Source: an uncultured Prevotellaceae bacterium (GTDB taxonomy: Bacteria > Bacteroidota > Bacteroidia > Bacteroidales > Bacteroidaceae). Taken from it: a stretch of 41,048 bases of DNA. Each line of letters opens with the position of its first letter. Positions within the stretch are counted from its first letter, which is position 1. The notes beneath the pieces were generated by a model. That model was given only the letters and a program-made list of their open reading frames with translations, searched no databases and had not been told where the DNA came from. The stretch is from the NCBI GenBank assembly GCA_902784755.1, contig CACZVX010000016.1:1-41048 (forward strand). The letters run 5' to 3'. The position numbers and the translations under genes are program-made. Shown piece by piece: positions 1 through 7,611 of the stretch.

Positions 1-67
1 CGCTTTCGGGAGAAAGTATCCAAAAGTTTTCATAGGTTAGTAGTTTGATAGATTTAAGGTAAAGATT

Positions 68-163
68 ATGTTATTAGATTTTGAAACAAACGTGATGCTG
101 GCGCTGACAGCGATTTTGACAATACTCAGTATTGTTGCTTTAGTTAACACTAACATCCGTTAA
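68..163 (+). CDS. possible 31-residue single-pass membrane peptide
   Basis: ATG to TAA gives a 31-residue product with an acidic N-terminus (MLLDFETN), one continuous hydrophobic stretch at about residues 9-26, and a short polar tail ending in NTNIR. The composition is that of a single membrane helix. No clear TAnnTTTG box lies upstream; a T-tract at 205-213 follows a weak imperfect hairpin and might end the transcript. No family is recognised. It could be chance, because 31 codons is short, but the hydrophobic-then-polar pattern and the lack of another gene in 41-359 make it worth recording. Confidence 0.35.
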   Translation: MLLDFETNVMLALTAILTILSIVALVNTNIR

Positions 164-325
164 TTGTTTTCAGGGGGCCGACGTGAGTGATTCATATCGT
201 CCTCTTTTTTTTTGCCCATATCCCAACTCCCACCTTTTTATTCAATAAAACTTAAAAAACGCCCTTTTAATCCATAAATTCACTAATAAAATGGATAAAT
301 GAACGTTTTTTTGAGGAAATCTGCT

Positions 326-333
326 TACCTTTG
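326..333 (+). promoter_or_regulatory. Bacteroidetes -7 box for the lipoprotein-PorG-uppS-bamA operon
   Basis: TACCTTTG matches the Bacteroidetes consensus TAnnTTTG and lies 27 bases before the ATG at 360. A TTTG at 310-313 is too close (12 bases) to be a standard -33 box, so only the -7 element is supported. Confidence 0.55.
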
Positions 334-359
334 CAAGCAAAATTCAAATTCGGAAGAGA

Positions 360-1496
360 ATGAAAAGAACTATTGTGCCCTTCTTGCTGATGGCCCTTAC
401 GCTTATCTTCGCATCGTGTCTGAAATCGGAAGATGAGGCGACGGTGTCTTATAATGACACGGCCATTTCAAGCTTTTCTTTGGGTACATTGAACCGTTAT
501 GTGAAAACGAAGGCAAAGGACGGTGTGACTGACAGCACTTATAAGACCACGGTGCCGGGTGGCAAATATTTGTTCAGAATAGATCATCTGAACCATAAAA
601 TCTACAACCCTGATTCACTGCCCTATGGAACGGATGTGAAGAAGGTGGTGGTAACGGTGTCAGCCAAGAATTCCGGAACGATGTTCTTCAAGAGCATGAC
701 GGGCGACTCTTTGACTATCTACAACAGCTCTGACTCTCTGGATTTCTCGAAACCCCGTGAACTCCGCGTGTATCCTTTCAGTAACAGCAATGCCAACTAC
801 AGGGCTTATGAGGTTACGGTGAATGTGCATCAGGTGCCTACTGATTCGGTGTATTGGCAGAAAGTGACGGGTGTGACGCCGGAGACTGTGACAACGGTTC
901 AGACTGGAATAGCCAAGAATCAGTATCGGGTGGATGCAGGAAACCTGCAGCTTTCGACTGATAATGGCAGCACTTGGACTAATGAGACCCTCGATACGGA
1001 TGCTTCCTATCTTCCCAACAACAATATCAACTTCGTGTATAAGTCCATCCGGACGAATAAGGAGACCGATTATGTGTTGCTGGTAGGAACGTCTGATGCT
1101 GACAAAGCCTATGCATCCTGCTGGTTCAAGTATGATGAATACACCGAGGGAGCGCCTAAGAGCGGCTGGTCGTATATCACTAGCGGTGGCCGCAATCTTT
1201 ACCCCCTGCCTAAGCTGAGCAACTTGTCTGTTGCCTACTATGACGACAGCAATATCCTTGCTATTGGCGGTGCCGGTATGGATGATTGCAGCAAGGAAGC
1301 TTATGATGCTATCTACGTGAGTCATGACAATGGCGTTTCGTGGATTCCCAATGACGCTTTCCGCCTCCCAGCCAACCTTGACAAGAGCGCAAGCCGTATC
1401 ATTCTGAAAGTAGATGCTGACAGGAATTTGTGGTTGTTCTGCGAGGGGACAGGTGAGACCTGGAAAGGTTATTTCGTCAAAGATGACGCTAAATAG
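360..1496 (+). CDS. exported lipoprotein, probably DUF6242-type
   Basis: 378 residues. The N-terminus is a lipoprotein signal peptide with the lipobox FASC and the lipidated Cys at residue 20, so it is exported and anchored in a membrane. The rest is beta-rich. The C-terminal half has repeated short motifs (VSHDNGVSW, LQLSTDNGSTW) resembling BNR/Asp-box turns of propeller proteins. The DUF6242 assignment is from memory of Bacteroidales lipoproteins with this layout. It is the first gene of a tight group: 29 bases separate it from the PorG-like gene, followed by uppS and bamA, suggesting an envelope role. The function is unknown. Confidence 0.75.
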   Translation: MKRTIVPFLLMALTLIFASCLKSEDEATVSYNDTAISSFSLGTLNRYVKTKAKDGVTDSTYKTTVPGGKYLFRIDHLNHKIYNPDSLPYGTDVKKVVVTVSAKNSGTMFFKSMTGDSLTIYNSSDSLDFSKPRELRVYPFSNSNANYRAYEVTVNVHQVPTDSVYWQKVTGVTPETVTTVQTGIAKNQYRVDAGNLQLSTDNGSTWTNETLDTDASYLPNNNINFVYKSIRTNKETDYVLLVGTSDADKAYASCWFKYDEYTEGAPKSGWSYITSGGRNLYPLPKLSNLSVAYYDDSNILAIGGAGMDDCSKEAYDAIYVSHDNGVSWIPNDAFRLPANLDKSASRIILKVDADRNLWLFCEGTGETWKGYFVKDDAK

Positions 1497-1525
1497 GCGG
1501 TTGAATATCATTAAGAAGATGTAGC

Positions 1526-2215
1526 ATGAAGTGGAAATACGGTCTTCTTTTGGCCTTGATGACGCTGTCAACAGTGCGTGTCAGTGCACAGGACGATGTG
1601 GAATATCGTATGGAAGTGGGTGCTGCTGTCGGATTGATGGGCTATCATGGCGACTTCAACGGTTCGCTCACGAAGAATCTGCAGCCGATGGGAAGTCTCG
1701 TGGCGCGCTATATTTTCAATCCCTATATGGGGCTGAAGGCCAATGTGTCTTATGGAAAGCTGAAGGGTAGCTCTGCTGATGTCAAGACTTGGTATCCGGA
1801 ATATCGCGAGACGCCTTATAGTTTCAGCAATGAGCTCGTGGATCTCGACGTAGTCTATGAGTATAATTTCTGGCCTTACGGTACGGGTCGCGACTATCGC
1901 GGAGCCAAACGGCTGACTCCTTATCTCCTTCTCGGTTTGGGGGGTACGTTTGTAAAAACAGACCAGAAGAATGTGTTTACGGCAAACCTCCCCATCGGTG
2001 TGGGGGTAAAGTATAAGGTGGGCGCACGAGTGAATGTCGGACTCGAATGGGCGATGCATTTCTCGTTGAACGACGAACTCGACGGAGTGAAGGACCCCTA
2101 TGGCATCAAAAGCAGTGGCCTCTTCAAGAATACGGACTGCTATTCCACGCTGCAACTGTCGGTGACCTATAGTTTCATGGCAAAATGCCGCACATGTCAT
2201 AATGAGGACGAGTGA
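1526..2215 (+). CDS. porG: PorG-like outer-membrane beta-barrel (DUF6089)
   Basis: 229 residues with a signal peptide (about 1-22, ending SAQ) followed by alternating beta-strand segments typical of a small eight-stranded barrel: GLMGYHGDF near the start, TPYLLLGLGG in the middle, and a last strand LQLSVTYSF. The tail carries a CxxC pair (CRTC). In Porphyromonas gingivalis the DUF6089 protein PorG, an outer-membrane part of the type IX secretion system, sits immediately upstream of uppS-bamA-ompH, which is the order seen here. The family call is firm. The T9SS role is inferred from synteny and family; no cargo with a T9SS C-terminal domain was recognised in this window. Confidence 0.75.
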   Translation: MKWKYGLLLALMTLSTVRVSAQDDVEYRMEVGAAVGLMGYHGDFNGSLTKNLQPMGSLVARYIFNPYMGLKANVSYGKLKGSSADVKTWYPEYRETPYSFSNELVDLDVVYEYNFWPYGTGRDYRGAKRLTPYLLLGLGGTFVKTDQKNVFTANLPIGVGVKYKVGARVNVGLEWAMHFSLNDELDGVKDPYGIKSSGLFKNTDCYSTLQLSVTYSFMAKCRTCHNEDE

Positions 2216-2255
2216 GAATGTGATAAAGATAGCGTAAACGAAACAACAAAGAGAT

Positions 2256-3056
2256 ATGGCTGTCAATCTTGACATGAAGAATATTCCCGAGCACATTGCC
2301 ATTATTATGGATGGCAACGGACGCTGGGCTACGGAGCGGGGGCGTGAACGTTCCTTCGGTCATCAGGCTGGAGTGGAGACCGTGCGCCGCATCACGGCTG
2401 AGTGTGTCCGCCTCGGTGTGAAGTATCTTACGCTTTATACCTTCTCTACGGAGAACTGGAACCGTCCTGCCGATGAGATTTCTGCCTTGATGGGACTGGT
2501 GCTTTCCTCGCTCGAAGATGAAATCTTCATGAAGAACAATGTGCGCTTCTGCGTCATTGGCGACATGAAGCGGTTGCCCGACGAGGTGCAGCAGAAACTC
2601 TGGGAAACCATGGAGCATACGGCTGGGAACGATGCCATGACGATGGTTGTGGCGCTGAGTTACTCATCGCGATGGGAGATAACCGAAGCCGTCAGACAGA
2701 TAGTCTCTGAGATTCACGATATGGAAGAGCTCCCTGAAAATATCTTCAAGAATTTGAAGACCGGAGGCATCCGTGCCGAGGACATTACCGAAGACACCAT
2801 CAGCCAGCATCTGGCCACCAGCTTCATGCCTGACCCAGACCTGCTCATCCGTACAGGCGGCGAACTGCGCATCTCCAACTACCTGCTGTGGCAGATAGCC
2901 TACAGCGAACTGTATTTCTGTGATACCTATTGGCCCGACTTCTTGGAAGAAGACCTGCATAAGGCCATTGCCAGTTATCAGAACCGTCAGCGCCGTTTCG
3001 GCAAGACCGAGGCACAGGTAGAAGAAGAAAGACCCACCCCCAACCCCTCCCTATAA
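2256..3056 (+). CDS. uppS: undecaprenyl diphosphate synthase (isoprenyl transferase)
   Basis: 266 residues, cis-prenyltransferase family. It condenses farnesyl diphosphate with isopentenyl diphosphate to the C55 carrier for peptidoglycan and glycan export; cytoplasmic, membrane-associated. The signature [13 protein letters not shown] holds the catalytic Asp19, [10 protein letters not shown] binds substrate, and [22 protein letters not shown] is the C-terminal family block (shown in part: [14 protein letters not shown]). M7 (base 2274) is an equally possible start. The last eight residues (RPTPNPSL) and the stop codon are read from a palindromic repeat (3031-3067) rather than from family sequence, so the native C-terminus has been replaced or extended. 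Confidence 0.95.
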   Translation: MAVNLDMKNIPEHIAIIMDGNGRWATERGRERSFGHQAGVETVRRITAECVRLGVKYLTLYTFSTENWNRPADEISALMGLVLSSLEDEIFMKNNVRFCVIGDMKRLPDEVQQKLWETMEHTAGNDAMTMVVALSYSSRWEITEAVRQIVSEIHDMEELPENIFKNLKTGGIRAEDITEDTISQHLATSFMPDPDLLIRTGGELRISNYLLWQIAYSELYFCDTYWPDFLEEDLHKAIASYQNRQRRFGKTEAQVEEERPTPNPSL

Positions 3057-3067
3057 TGGAGGGGAGT
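3031..3067 (+). repeat. G/C-rich palindromic element, left arm of 37-bp inverted pair
   Basis: The reverse complement of this 37-bp segment matches 3134-3170 with one mismatch. It encodes the uppS C-terminus and stop codon. The core is an internal CCCTCCC...GGAGGGG palindrome followed by a G-rich/C-rich flank, related to copies at 21547 and 38177. Confidence 0.85.
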
Positions 3068-3087
3068 AATTACTTCTAAAGGAAAAT

Positions 3088-5787
3088 ATGAAAGTTATGA
3101 TTAAATACATAATAAATAAGGCAAGAAACATTTCACTCCCCTCCATTATAGGGAGGGGATGGGGGTGGGTCTTCCTTTTCCTCTTTTCATTTAGCAGCGT
3201 AGCTGCGCAGGAGAAGATTGTGAATCCCGACATCACCTATGCCGGTTCGCCGCGTACTTGTACGATTGCGGGATTGGCCGTATCAGGAGTGGAAGGCTAT
3301 GAGGATTATGTGCTGACTGGTATTTCAGGCCTTACCGTCGGTGAGGAGATTGAAGTTCCGGGAGCACAAATCACGGAAGCTGTGAAGCGTTACTGGCGTC
3401 ACGGACTTTTCTCGAAGGTAGCCATCACGGCCGACTCACTTATTGGTGACAAGATTTATCTGCATATTCATCTGGCGGTGCGCCCACGCGTGAGCACCAT
3501 CAACTATATCGGTCTGAAAAAGTCGGAGCGCGAGGACATGGAGCAGAAACTCGGTCTGCGGAAAGGTAATCAGATTACGCCTAACATGATTGACCGTGCG
3601 AAGATTTTGGCAAAGAAATACTTCGACGACAAAGGCTATAACAATGCAGAGATCTCTATTGTTCAGCGTGATGACGTGGCCAATAAGAATCAGGTGATTC
3701 TCGATGTGGCAGTCGATAAGAAGGACAAGATGAAGGTCCGGAATATCATCATTGAAGGCAACGAAAACTTGTCTGACAATAGGATTAAGGGTGGTCTTTT
3801 ACGCAAGGGTGCCTTTGCCAAGATTCACGAAGCTGGTAAACTGAGTTCGTTCCTGAAAGCCAAAAAATATACGCCTGAACGCTACAAGACTGACAAGGAG
3901 AACCTCATCAACAAATATTATGAGCTGGGTTATCGTGATGCCGTCATTTTGGAAGACAGTGTCTGGAATAACGATCCCAAGCATGTGAATATCTACCTGA
4001 AGGTGGATGAGGGTAAGAAATACTACATCCGTAACATCACGTGGGTGGGCAATACCATCTACTCTACCGACCAGCTTTCCCGTCAGTTGGGTATGAACAA
4101 GGGTGACGTCTATAACCAGAAACTGATGAACAAACGACTCACCGAAGACGACGATGCTGTGGGCAACAACTACTGGAACAACGGTTATCTGTTCTATAAC
4201 CTGCAACCGACAGAAGTGAACATCGTGGGTGACTCCATCGACTTGGAGATGCGTATCTTTGAGGGCCAGCAGGCACATATCAGTAAGGTGCGTATCAATG
4301 GAAACGACCGTCTTTATGAAAACGTGATACGACGTGAGCTCCGCACGAAGCCAGGTGACCTCTTTAATAAGGAAGCCCTGATGCGTTCAGCCCGTGATCT
4401 GGCCTCAATGGGACATTTTGATCCCGAGCAGATAGACCCAAAGGTGGAGCCGAACTATGATGATGGTTCGGTGGATATCAACTATAACCTGGTGCAGAAG
4501 TCCAACGACCAGATTGAGTTCTCACTGGGTTGGGGACAAACAGGTGTCATCGGACGTGTGGGATTAAAGCTTAACAACTTCTCCATGCGTAATCTCTTCC
4601 GTAAGAATGCAGAGTATCGTGGTATCATGCCGATTGGTGACGGTGAAGTGCTGAGTATCGGTGCTCAGACCAACGGTACTTACTATCAGTCGTACAATGC
4701 CAGCTATTCCACTAACTGGTTTGGTGGCAAGCGTCCCATCCAGTTCTCCGTGGGTGCTTATTATTCGAAGCAGACAGACGTGTCGAGTAACTACTACAAT
4801 AGTGCCTGGATGAACAACTACTATAATTATTATTATGGCGGTTATGGTAGTTATGGCTACAACAGTTACGAGAACTACTACGATCCCGACAAGTATATCC
4901 AACTTTTCGGAGCCAGTCTGGGATGGGGTAAGCGTCTGCGCTGGCCTGATGACTATTTCCAGCTTGGTGTGCAGTTGGCCTATACGCGTTATATGCTGAA
5001 ACAGTGGCGTTACTTCCTGGTGCAGAATGGTAACTGTAATAACTTGAACCTTGGTATTACGCTCTCACGTACCTCTACGGATAACCAGCTCTTCCCGCGT
5101 CGTGGTTCTGAGTTTGTTGCCAGTCTGACGATTACTCCGCCATGGTCAGCATTCGACAAGAAGGATTATAAGAAACTCGATGAGATTTATACATCCGAAG
5201 TTGCTTCCACCGGAAAACTGACGGATGCTGCCAGTGCTGCTCAACAGGAGCGTTACCGTTGGATTGAGTATCACAAATGGAAGTTTAAGGCCCGCACGTT
5301 TACTGCTCTGACCAATGGTACAAAGTGTCTGGTGTTGATGACCCGTGTGGAATTGGGTATCTTGGGCAGCTACAACAAGTATAAGAAGTCACCGTTTGAA
5401 ACCTACTATATGGGTGGTGACGGTATGTCGGGTTATTCTACGAGCTATGCCGAAGAAACTGTCGGCTTGCGTGGTTATGAGAACGGCTCACTCACTCCTT
5501 ACGGCAGTGAAGGCTATGCCTATGACCGCTTCTCCGTTGAACTCCGTTATCCGTTCCTGTTGGGTAACACCACCATCTACGGATTAGGTTTTGCTGAGGC
5601 TGGTAATGCCTGGACGGAAGCCAAGAAGTTCAACCCCTTCGACATGAAGCGTTCTGCTGGTCTCGGTGTACGTATCTTCCTGCCTATGGTGGGTTTGATG
5701 GGTATCGACTGGGCCTACGGTTTCGACAAGGTGTTCGGAACCAAGGGTGGCAGCCAGTTCCACTTCGTGCTTGGACAGGAGTTCTAG
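3088..5787 (+). CDS. bamA: BamA/Omp85 outer-membrane protein assembly factor
   Basis: 899 residues. It inserts beta-barrel proteins into the outer membrane as core of the BAM complex. After a signal peptide ending VAAQ (about residue 41) come tandem POTRA modules (blocks such as VRNIIIEGNENLSDN, YYIRNITWVGNTIYS, HISKVRINGNDRLYE), then a 16-strand-type barrel; the C-terminus SQFHFVLGQEF ends in Phe as expected. The signal-peptide n-region and part of the hydrophobic core (residues about 16-28, [13 protein letters not shown]) are read from a palindromic repeat. An unusually Tyr-rich extracellular-type loop lies at about 566-602. The start at 3088 sits between the two arms of the inverted repeat; a later Met would lose the signal peptide. 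Confidence 0.95.
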   Translation: MKVMIKYIINKARNISLPSIIGRGWGWVFLFLFSFSSVAAQEKIVNPDITYAGSPRTCTIAGLAVSGVEGYEDYVLTGISGLTVGEEIEVPGAQITEAVKRYWRHGLFSKVAITADSLIGDKIYLHIHLAVRPRVSTINYIGLKKSEREDMEQKLGLRKGNQITPNMIDRAKILAKKYFDDKGYNNAEISIVQRDDVANKNQVILDVAVDKKDKMKVRNIIIEGNENLSDNRIKGGLLRKGAFAKIHEAGKLSSFLKAKKYTPERYKTDKENLINKYYELGYRDAVILEDSVWNNDPKHVNIYLKVDEGKKYYIRNITWVGNTIYSTDQLSRQLGMNKGDVYNQKLMNKRLTEDDDAVGNNYWNNGYLFYNLQPTEVNIVGDSIDLEMRIFEGQQAHISKVRINGNDRLYENVIRRELRTKPGDLFNKEALMRSARDLASMGHFDPEQIDPKVEPNYDDGSVDINYNLVQKSNDQIEFSLGWGQTGVIGRVGLKLNNFSMRNLFRKNAEYRGIMPIGDGEVLSIGAQTNGTYYQSYNASYSTNWFGGKRPIQFSVGAYYSKQTDVSSNYYNSAWMNNYYNYYYGGYGSYGYNSYENYYDPDKYIQLFGASLGWGKRLRWPDDYFQLGVQLAYTRYMLKQWRYFLVQNGNCNNLNLGITLSRTSTDNQLFPRRGSEFVASLTITPPWSAFDKKDYKKLDEIYTSEVASTGKLTDAASAAQQERYRWIEYHKWKFKARTFTALTNGTKCLVLMTRVELGILGSYNKYKKSPFETYYMGGDGMSGYSTSYAEETVGLRGYENGSLTPYGSEGYAYDRFSVELRYPFLLGNTTIYGLGFAEAGNAWTEAKKFNPFDMKRSAGLGVRIFLPMVGLMGIDWAYGFDKVFGTKGGSQFHFVLGQEF
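3134..3171 (+). repeat. G/C-rich palindromic element, right arm of inverted pair
   Basis: Near-perfect reverse complement of 3031-3067 (one mismatch in 37). In frame it encodes part of the BamA signal peptide. The two arms flank a 66-base loop that holds the bamA start codon, so the mRNA could fold into a very stable stem there. Confidence 0.85.
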
Positions 5788-5832
5788 TTATTCTAGTATT
5801 CCTAGAAGTCCTAGATTATCTAGGTTACCTAG
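5784..5832 (+). repeat. period-9 CTAG array
   Basis: CTAG occurs at 5784, 5793, 5802, 5811, 5820 and 5829: six copies spaced exactly 9 bases apart, with variable five-base spacers. The first copy contains the bamA stop codon. CTAG is normally scarce in bacterial genomes, so six in register is not expected by chance. Confidence 0.85.
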
Positions 5833-5876
5833 TTTGGTGATTTAGGGTTTTCCGCTTAGAAAATAGTGGTTTCCCT

Positions 5877-5907
5877 ATTGCAGATAAAAAAAGAAGATGT
5901 ATATTTG
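5877..5907 (+). promoter_or_regulatory. promoter of first ompH gene
   Basis: ATTG (5877-5880), 19 bases, then TATATTTG (5900-5907), a good match to the Bacteroidetes TTTG-N19-TAnnTTTG promoter. The start codon follows 40 bases later, in an A/T-rich leader. Confidence 0.65.
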
Positions 5908-5947
5908 CAGCGTCAAATGTCATTTTAACTTATAAATAGAAAACGTT

Positions 5948-6466
5948 ATGAAGAAATTGATAATCTGCGCATTATGCGCAATCTGCGGTTTCGCAACATC
6001 TTCAGCGCAGAAGTTCGCGCTGGTGGATATGGAATATATTCTGAAGAACGTGCCCGCTTATGAGCGTGCAAACGAACAGCTCTCGCAGGTCAGCAAGAAA
6101 TGGCAGGCTGAGGTGGAAGCTCTCAATACAGAAGCCCAGACCATGTATAAGAACTACCAGAATGAGGTGGTATTCCTTTCTCAAGAGCAGAAAAAAGCCA
6201 AACAGGAGGCTATCATGCAGAAGGAGAAGGAAGCCAGTGACCTCAAAAAGAAATATTTTGGTCCTGAAGGCGAACTCTACAAGAAACGTGAGGCACTGAT
6301 GACGCCCATTCAGGAAGAAATCTACAATGCCGTCAAGGATATCAGTGATTTGCGCGGCTACTCTCTGGTCATTGACCGTGCTTCAGACACGGGCATCATC
6401 TATGGTTCTCCCAAAGTGGATATTTCCAATGAGGTGCTCTCCAAGCTCGGATATAGTGCTGACTAA
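5948..6466 (+). CDS. ompH: OmpH/Skp-family periplasmic chaperone (copy 1)
   Basis: 172 residues. A signal peptide (to about residue 20, TSSAQ) is followed by the Skp pattern: a short beta start (KFALVDMEYILKNVPAYERA), a long charged coiled-coil hairpin at about 40-110 (many K/E/Q), and a closing beta segment (YSLVIDRASDTGIIYG). Skp trimers hold unfolded barrel proteins for BamA. It lies just downstream of bamA but with its own promoter and, after it, an octamer repeat array. Confidence 0.9.
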   Translation: MKKLIICALCAICGFATSSAQKFALVDMEYILKNVPAYERANEQLSQVSKKWQAEVEALNTEAQTMYKNYQNEVVFLSQEQKKAKQEAIMQKEKEASDLKKKYFGPEGELYKKREALMTPIQEEIYNAVKDISDLRGYSLVIDRASDTGIIYGSPKVDISNEVLSKLGYSAD

Positions 6467-6578
6467 ATACCGGTAATCCGGCTATCTGGCTACCCGGCTG
6501 AAAAATTATCCGGCAGAATAATTATCCGGCTATCCGGCTGAATAATTATCCGGCTATCCGGCTATCCGGCTAAAGAAT
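6467..6578 (+). repeat. period-8 array (TATCCGGC / TGAATAAT units)
   Basis: Fourteen octamers in unbroken 8-base register fill most of the gap between two ompH genes. TATCCGGC is exact at 6507, 6523, 6531, 6547, 6555 and 6563; near copies are at 6475 (AATCCGGC), 6483 (TATCTGGC) and 6491 (TACCCGGC). A/T-rich octamers such as TGAATAAT are interspersed at 6499, 6515, 6539 and 6571. It begins directly after the stop codon of the first ompH. Confidence 0.9.
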
Positions 6579-6609
6579 TATTAATAACAATAAAAAAGAA
6601 GAAAAAGAA

Positions 6610-7107
6610 ATGAAGAAGATTTTGTTTATGCTGTTGATGATGGCTCCTATGGCCTCATTCGCACAGAAGTTTGGTCACGTTGATGTTCAGGCCGTGATTA
6701 CATCACTCCCTGAGTACACCCGCGCAGAAGGCGAACTGAAGGCCAAAGGTCAGGAATTCGAAAACGAACTCAAAGGTATGCAGGACGAGATCCAGCGTAA
6801 GTATGATGAGTATGAGAAGACCAAGAGCACGATGAATCAGACCAAGCAGCAGGAGACAGAGAAGGCCATCAACGATCTGATGACCAAGTTCCAGCAGGCT
6901 CAGCAGGACAATGCCCAGGCTTTCCAGAAACTGCAGCAGGAAAAGATGGCCCCCATCCAGCAGAAGGTTTTCCAGGCTGTTGAGAATGTTGGTAAAAACG
7001 GAGGATATGTTTATATTATGCAGGCTCAGAGTCTTCCTTACATCAGCTCAACTCTCTCAAAGGATGTTACCGCTGACGTGAAAGCTGAGCTTCAGAAGAT
7101 GAAGTAA
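6610..7107 (+). CDS. ompH: OmpH/Skp-family periplasmic chaperone (copy 2)
   Basis: 165 residues, signal peptide to about residue 19 (ASFAQ), then the Skp arrangement: KFGHVDVQAVITSLPEYTRAE-type opening, a Gln/Lys/Glu-rich coiled-coil hairpin (about 40-115) and a final strand (YVYIMQAQSLPYIS). The TAA stop is followed at once by the ATG of the third copy, so the two are co-translated. No -7 box was seen in the A/T-rich leader after the octamer array, so transcription may read through from copy 1. Confidence 0.9.
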   Translation: MKKILFMLLMMAPMASFAQKFGHVDVQAVITSLPEYTRAEGELKAKGQEFENELKGMQDEIQRKYDEYEKTKSTMNQTKQQETEKAINDLMTKFQQAQQDNAQAFQKLQQEKMAPIQQKVFQAVENVGKNGGYVYIMQAQSLPYISSTLSKDVTADVKAELQKMK

Positions 7108-7611
7108 ATGAGAAAATTCATACTATCCATTCTTTTCTGCGCACTGCCGCTTTTGGCTAGTGCGCAGGTGAAGTTTGGATTCCTTTCATATAGTCAGGCG
7201 CTTCAAAGCATGCCCGACTATGCTTTGGCTAAGGAAAATCTGGCCAAACTGGAGGAGCAGTTTGAGACTGAAATGAAGCGGGCCGAAGAGGAATTCAACA
7301 AGAAATATGAGGAATTCCTGGAAGGTCAGCAAGAGTTTGCCGTCTCTATCCGCAACAAGCGACAGAGCGAGTTGCAGGAACTCATGCAGAAAAATATGGC
7401 ATTTAAGCAGGAAGCCCGCCGTCTGCTGAAAAACGCCGAGGCTGATGCAATGAAGCCATTGCATGAGAAATTAAAGGCTGTCTTGGCCAAGGTGGGACAA
7501 CAAAGGGGTCTGGCATTTATCCTCAATACCGACGGGGATGCCCTGCCTTATGTTGATCCTGCTCAGGGCGAGGACGTTACTGAGGTAATCAACCGTGAAC
7601 TTTCCAAGTGA
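7108..7611 (+). CDS. ompH: OmpH/Skp-family periplasmic chaperone (copy 3)
   Basis: 167 residues. Signal peptide to about residue 19 (LLASAQ), opening block KFGFLSYSQALQSMPDYALA, coiled coil about 40-115, closing strand LAFILNTDGDALPYVDP. It starts with zero spacing after copy 2 and its last 17 bases overlap the murI start. Three diverged Skp paralogs in a row suggest separate client ranges or hetero-oligomers, which is an inference. Confidence 0.9.
   Translation: MRKFILSILFCALPLLASAQVKFGFLSYSQALQSMPDYALAKENLAKLEEQFETEMKRAEEEFNKKYEEFLEGQQEFAVSIRNKRQSELQELMQKNMAFKQEARRLLKNAEADAMKPLHEKLKAVLAKVGQQRGLAFILNTDGDALPYVDPAQGEDVTEVINRELSK

Noticed and set aside
1-40. open frame ending AFGRKYPKVFIG then TAG at 38-40
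   Set aside because: Could be the tail of an upstream gene, but twelve codons are too few to support a call.
176-213. weak GACG/CGTC hairpin followed by nine T (205-213)
   Set aside because: The stem is short and the loop long. It might terminate the small ORF transcript, but pairing is too poor to list as a terminator.
660-1571. 303-codon ORF on the minus strand opposite the lipoprotein gene
   Set aside because: No signal peptide or domain is recognisable, and the plus-strand frame has a lipobox, ordinary composition and operon context. It is a shadow frame.
3031-3171. interpretation of the uppS-bamA inverted repeat as an intrinsic terminator
   Set aside because: The arms are 66 bases apart, lie in coding sequence, and no T-run follows; read-through to bamA is expected.
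4564-4902. Ile/Val-rich minus-strand ORF inside bamA
   Set aside because: Its composition is the antisense of the Tyr/Asn-rich loop codons of BamA, not a membrane protein.
6467-6578. CRISPR array
   Set aside because: Units are 8 bases with no spacers of constant length and no cas genes nearby.
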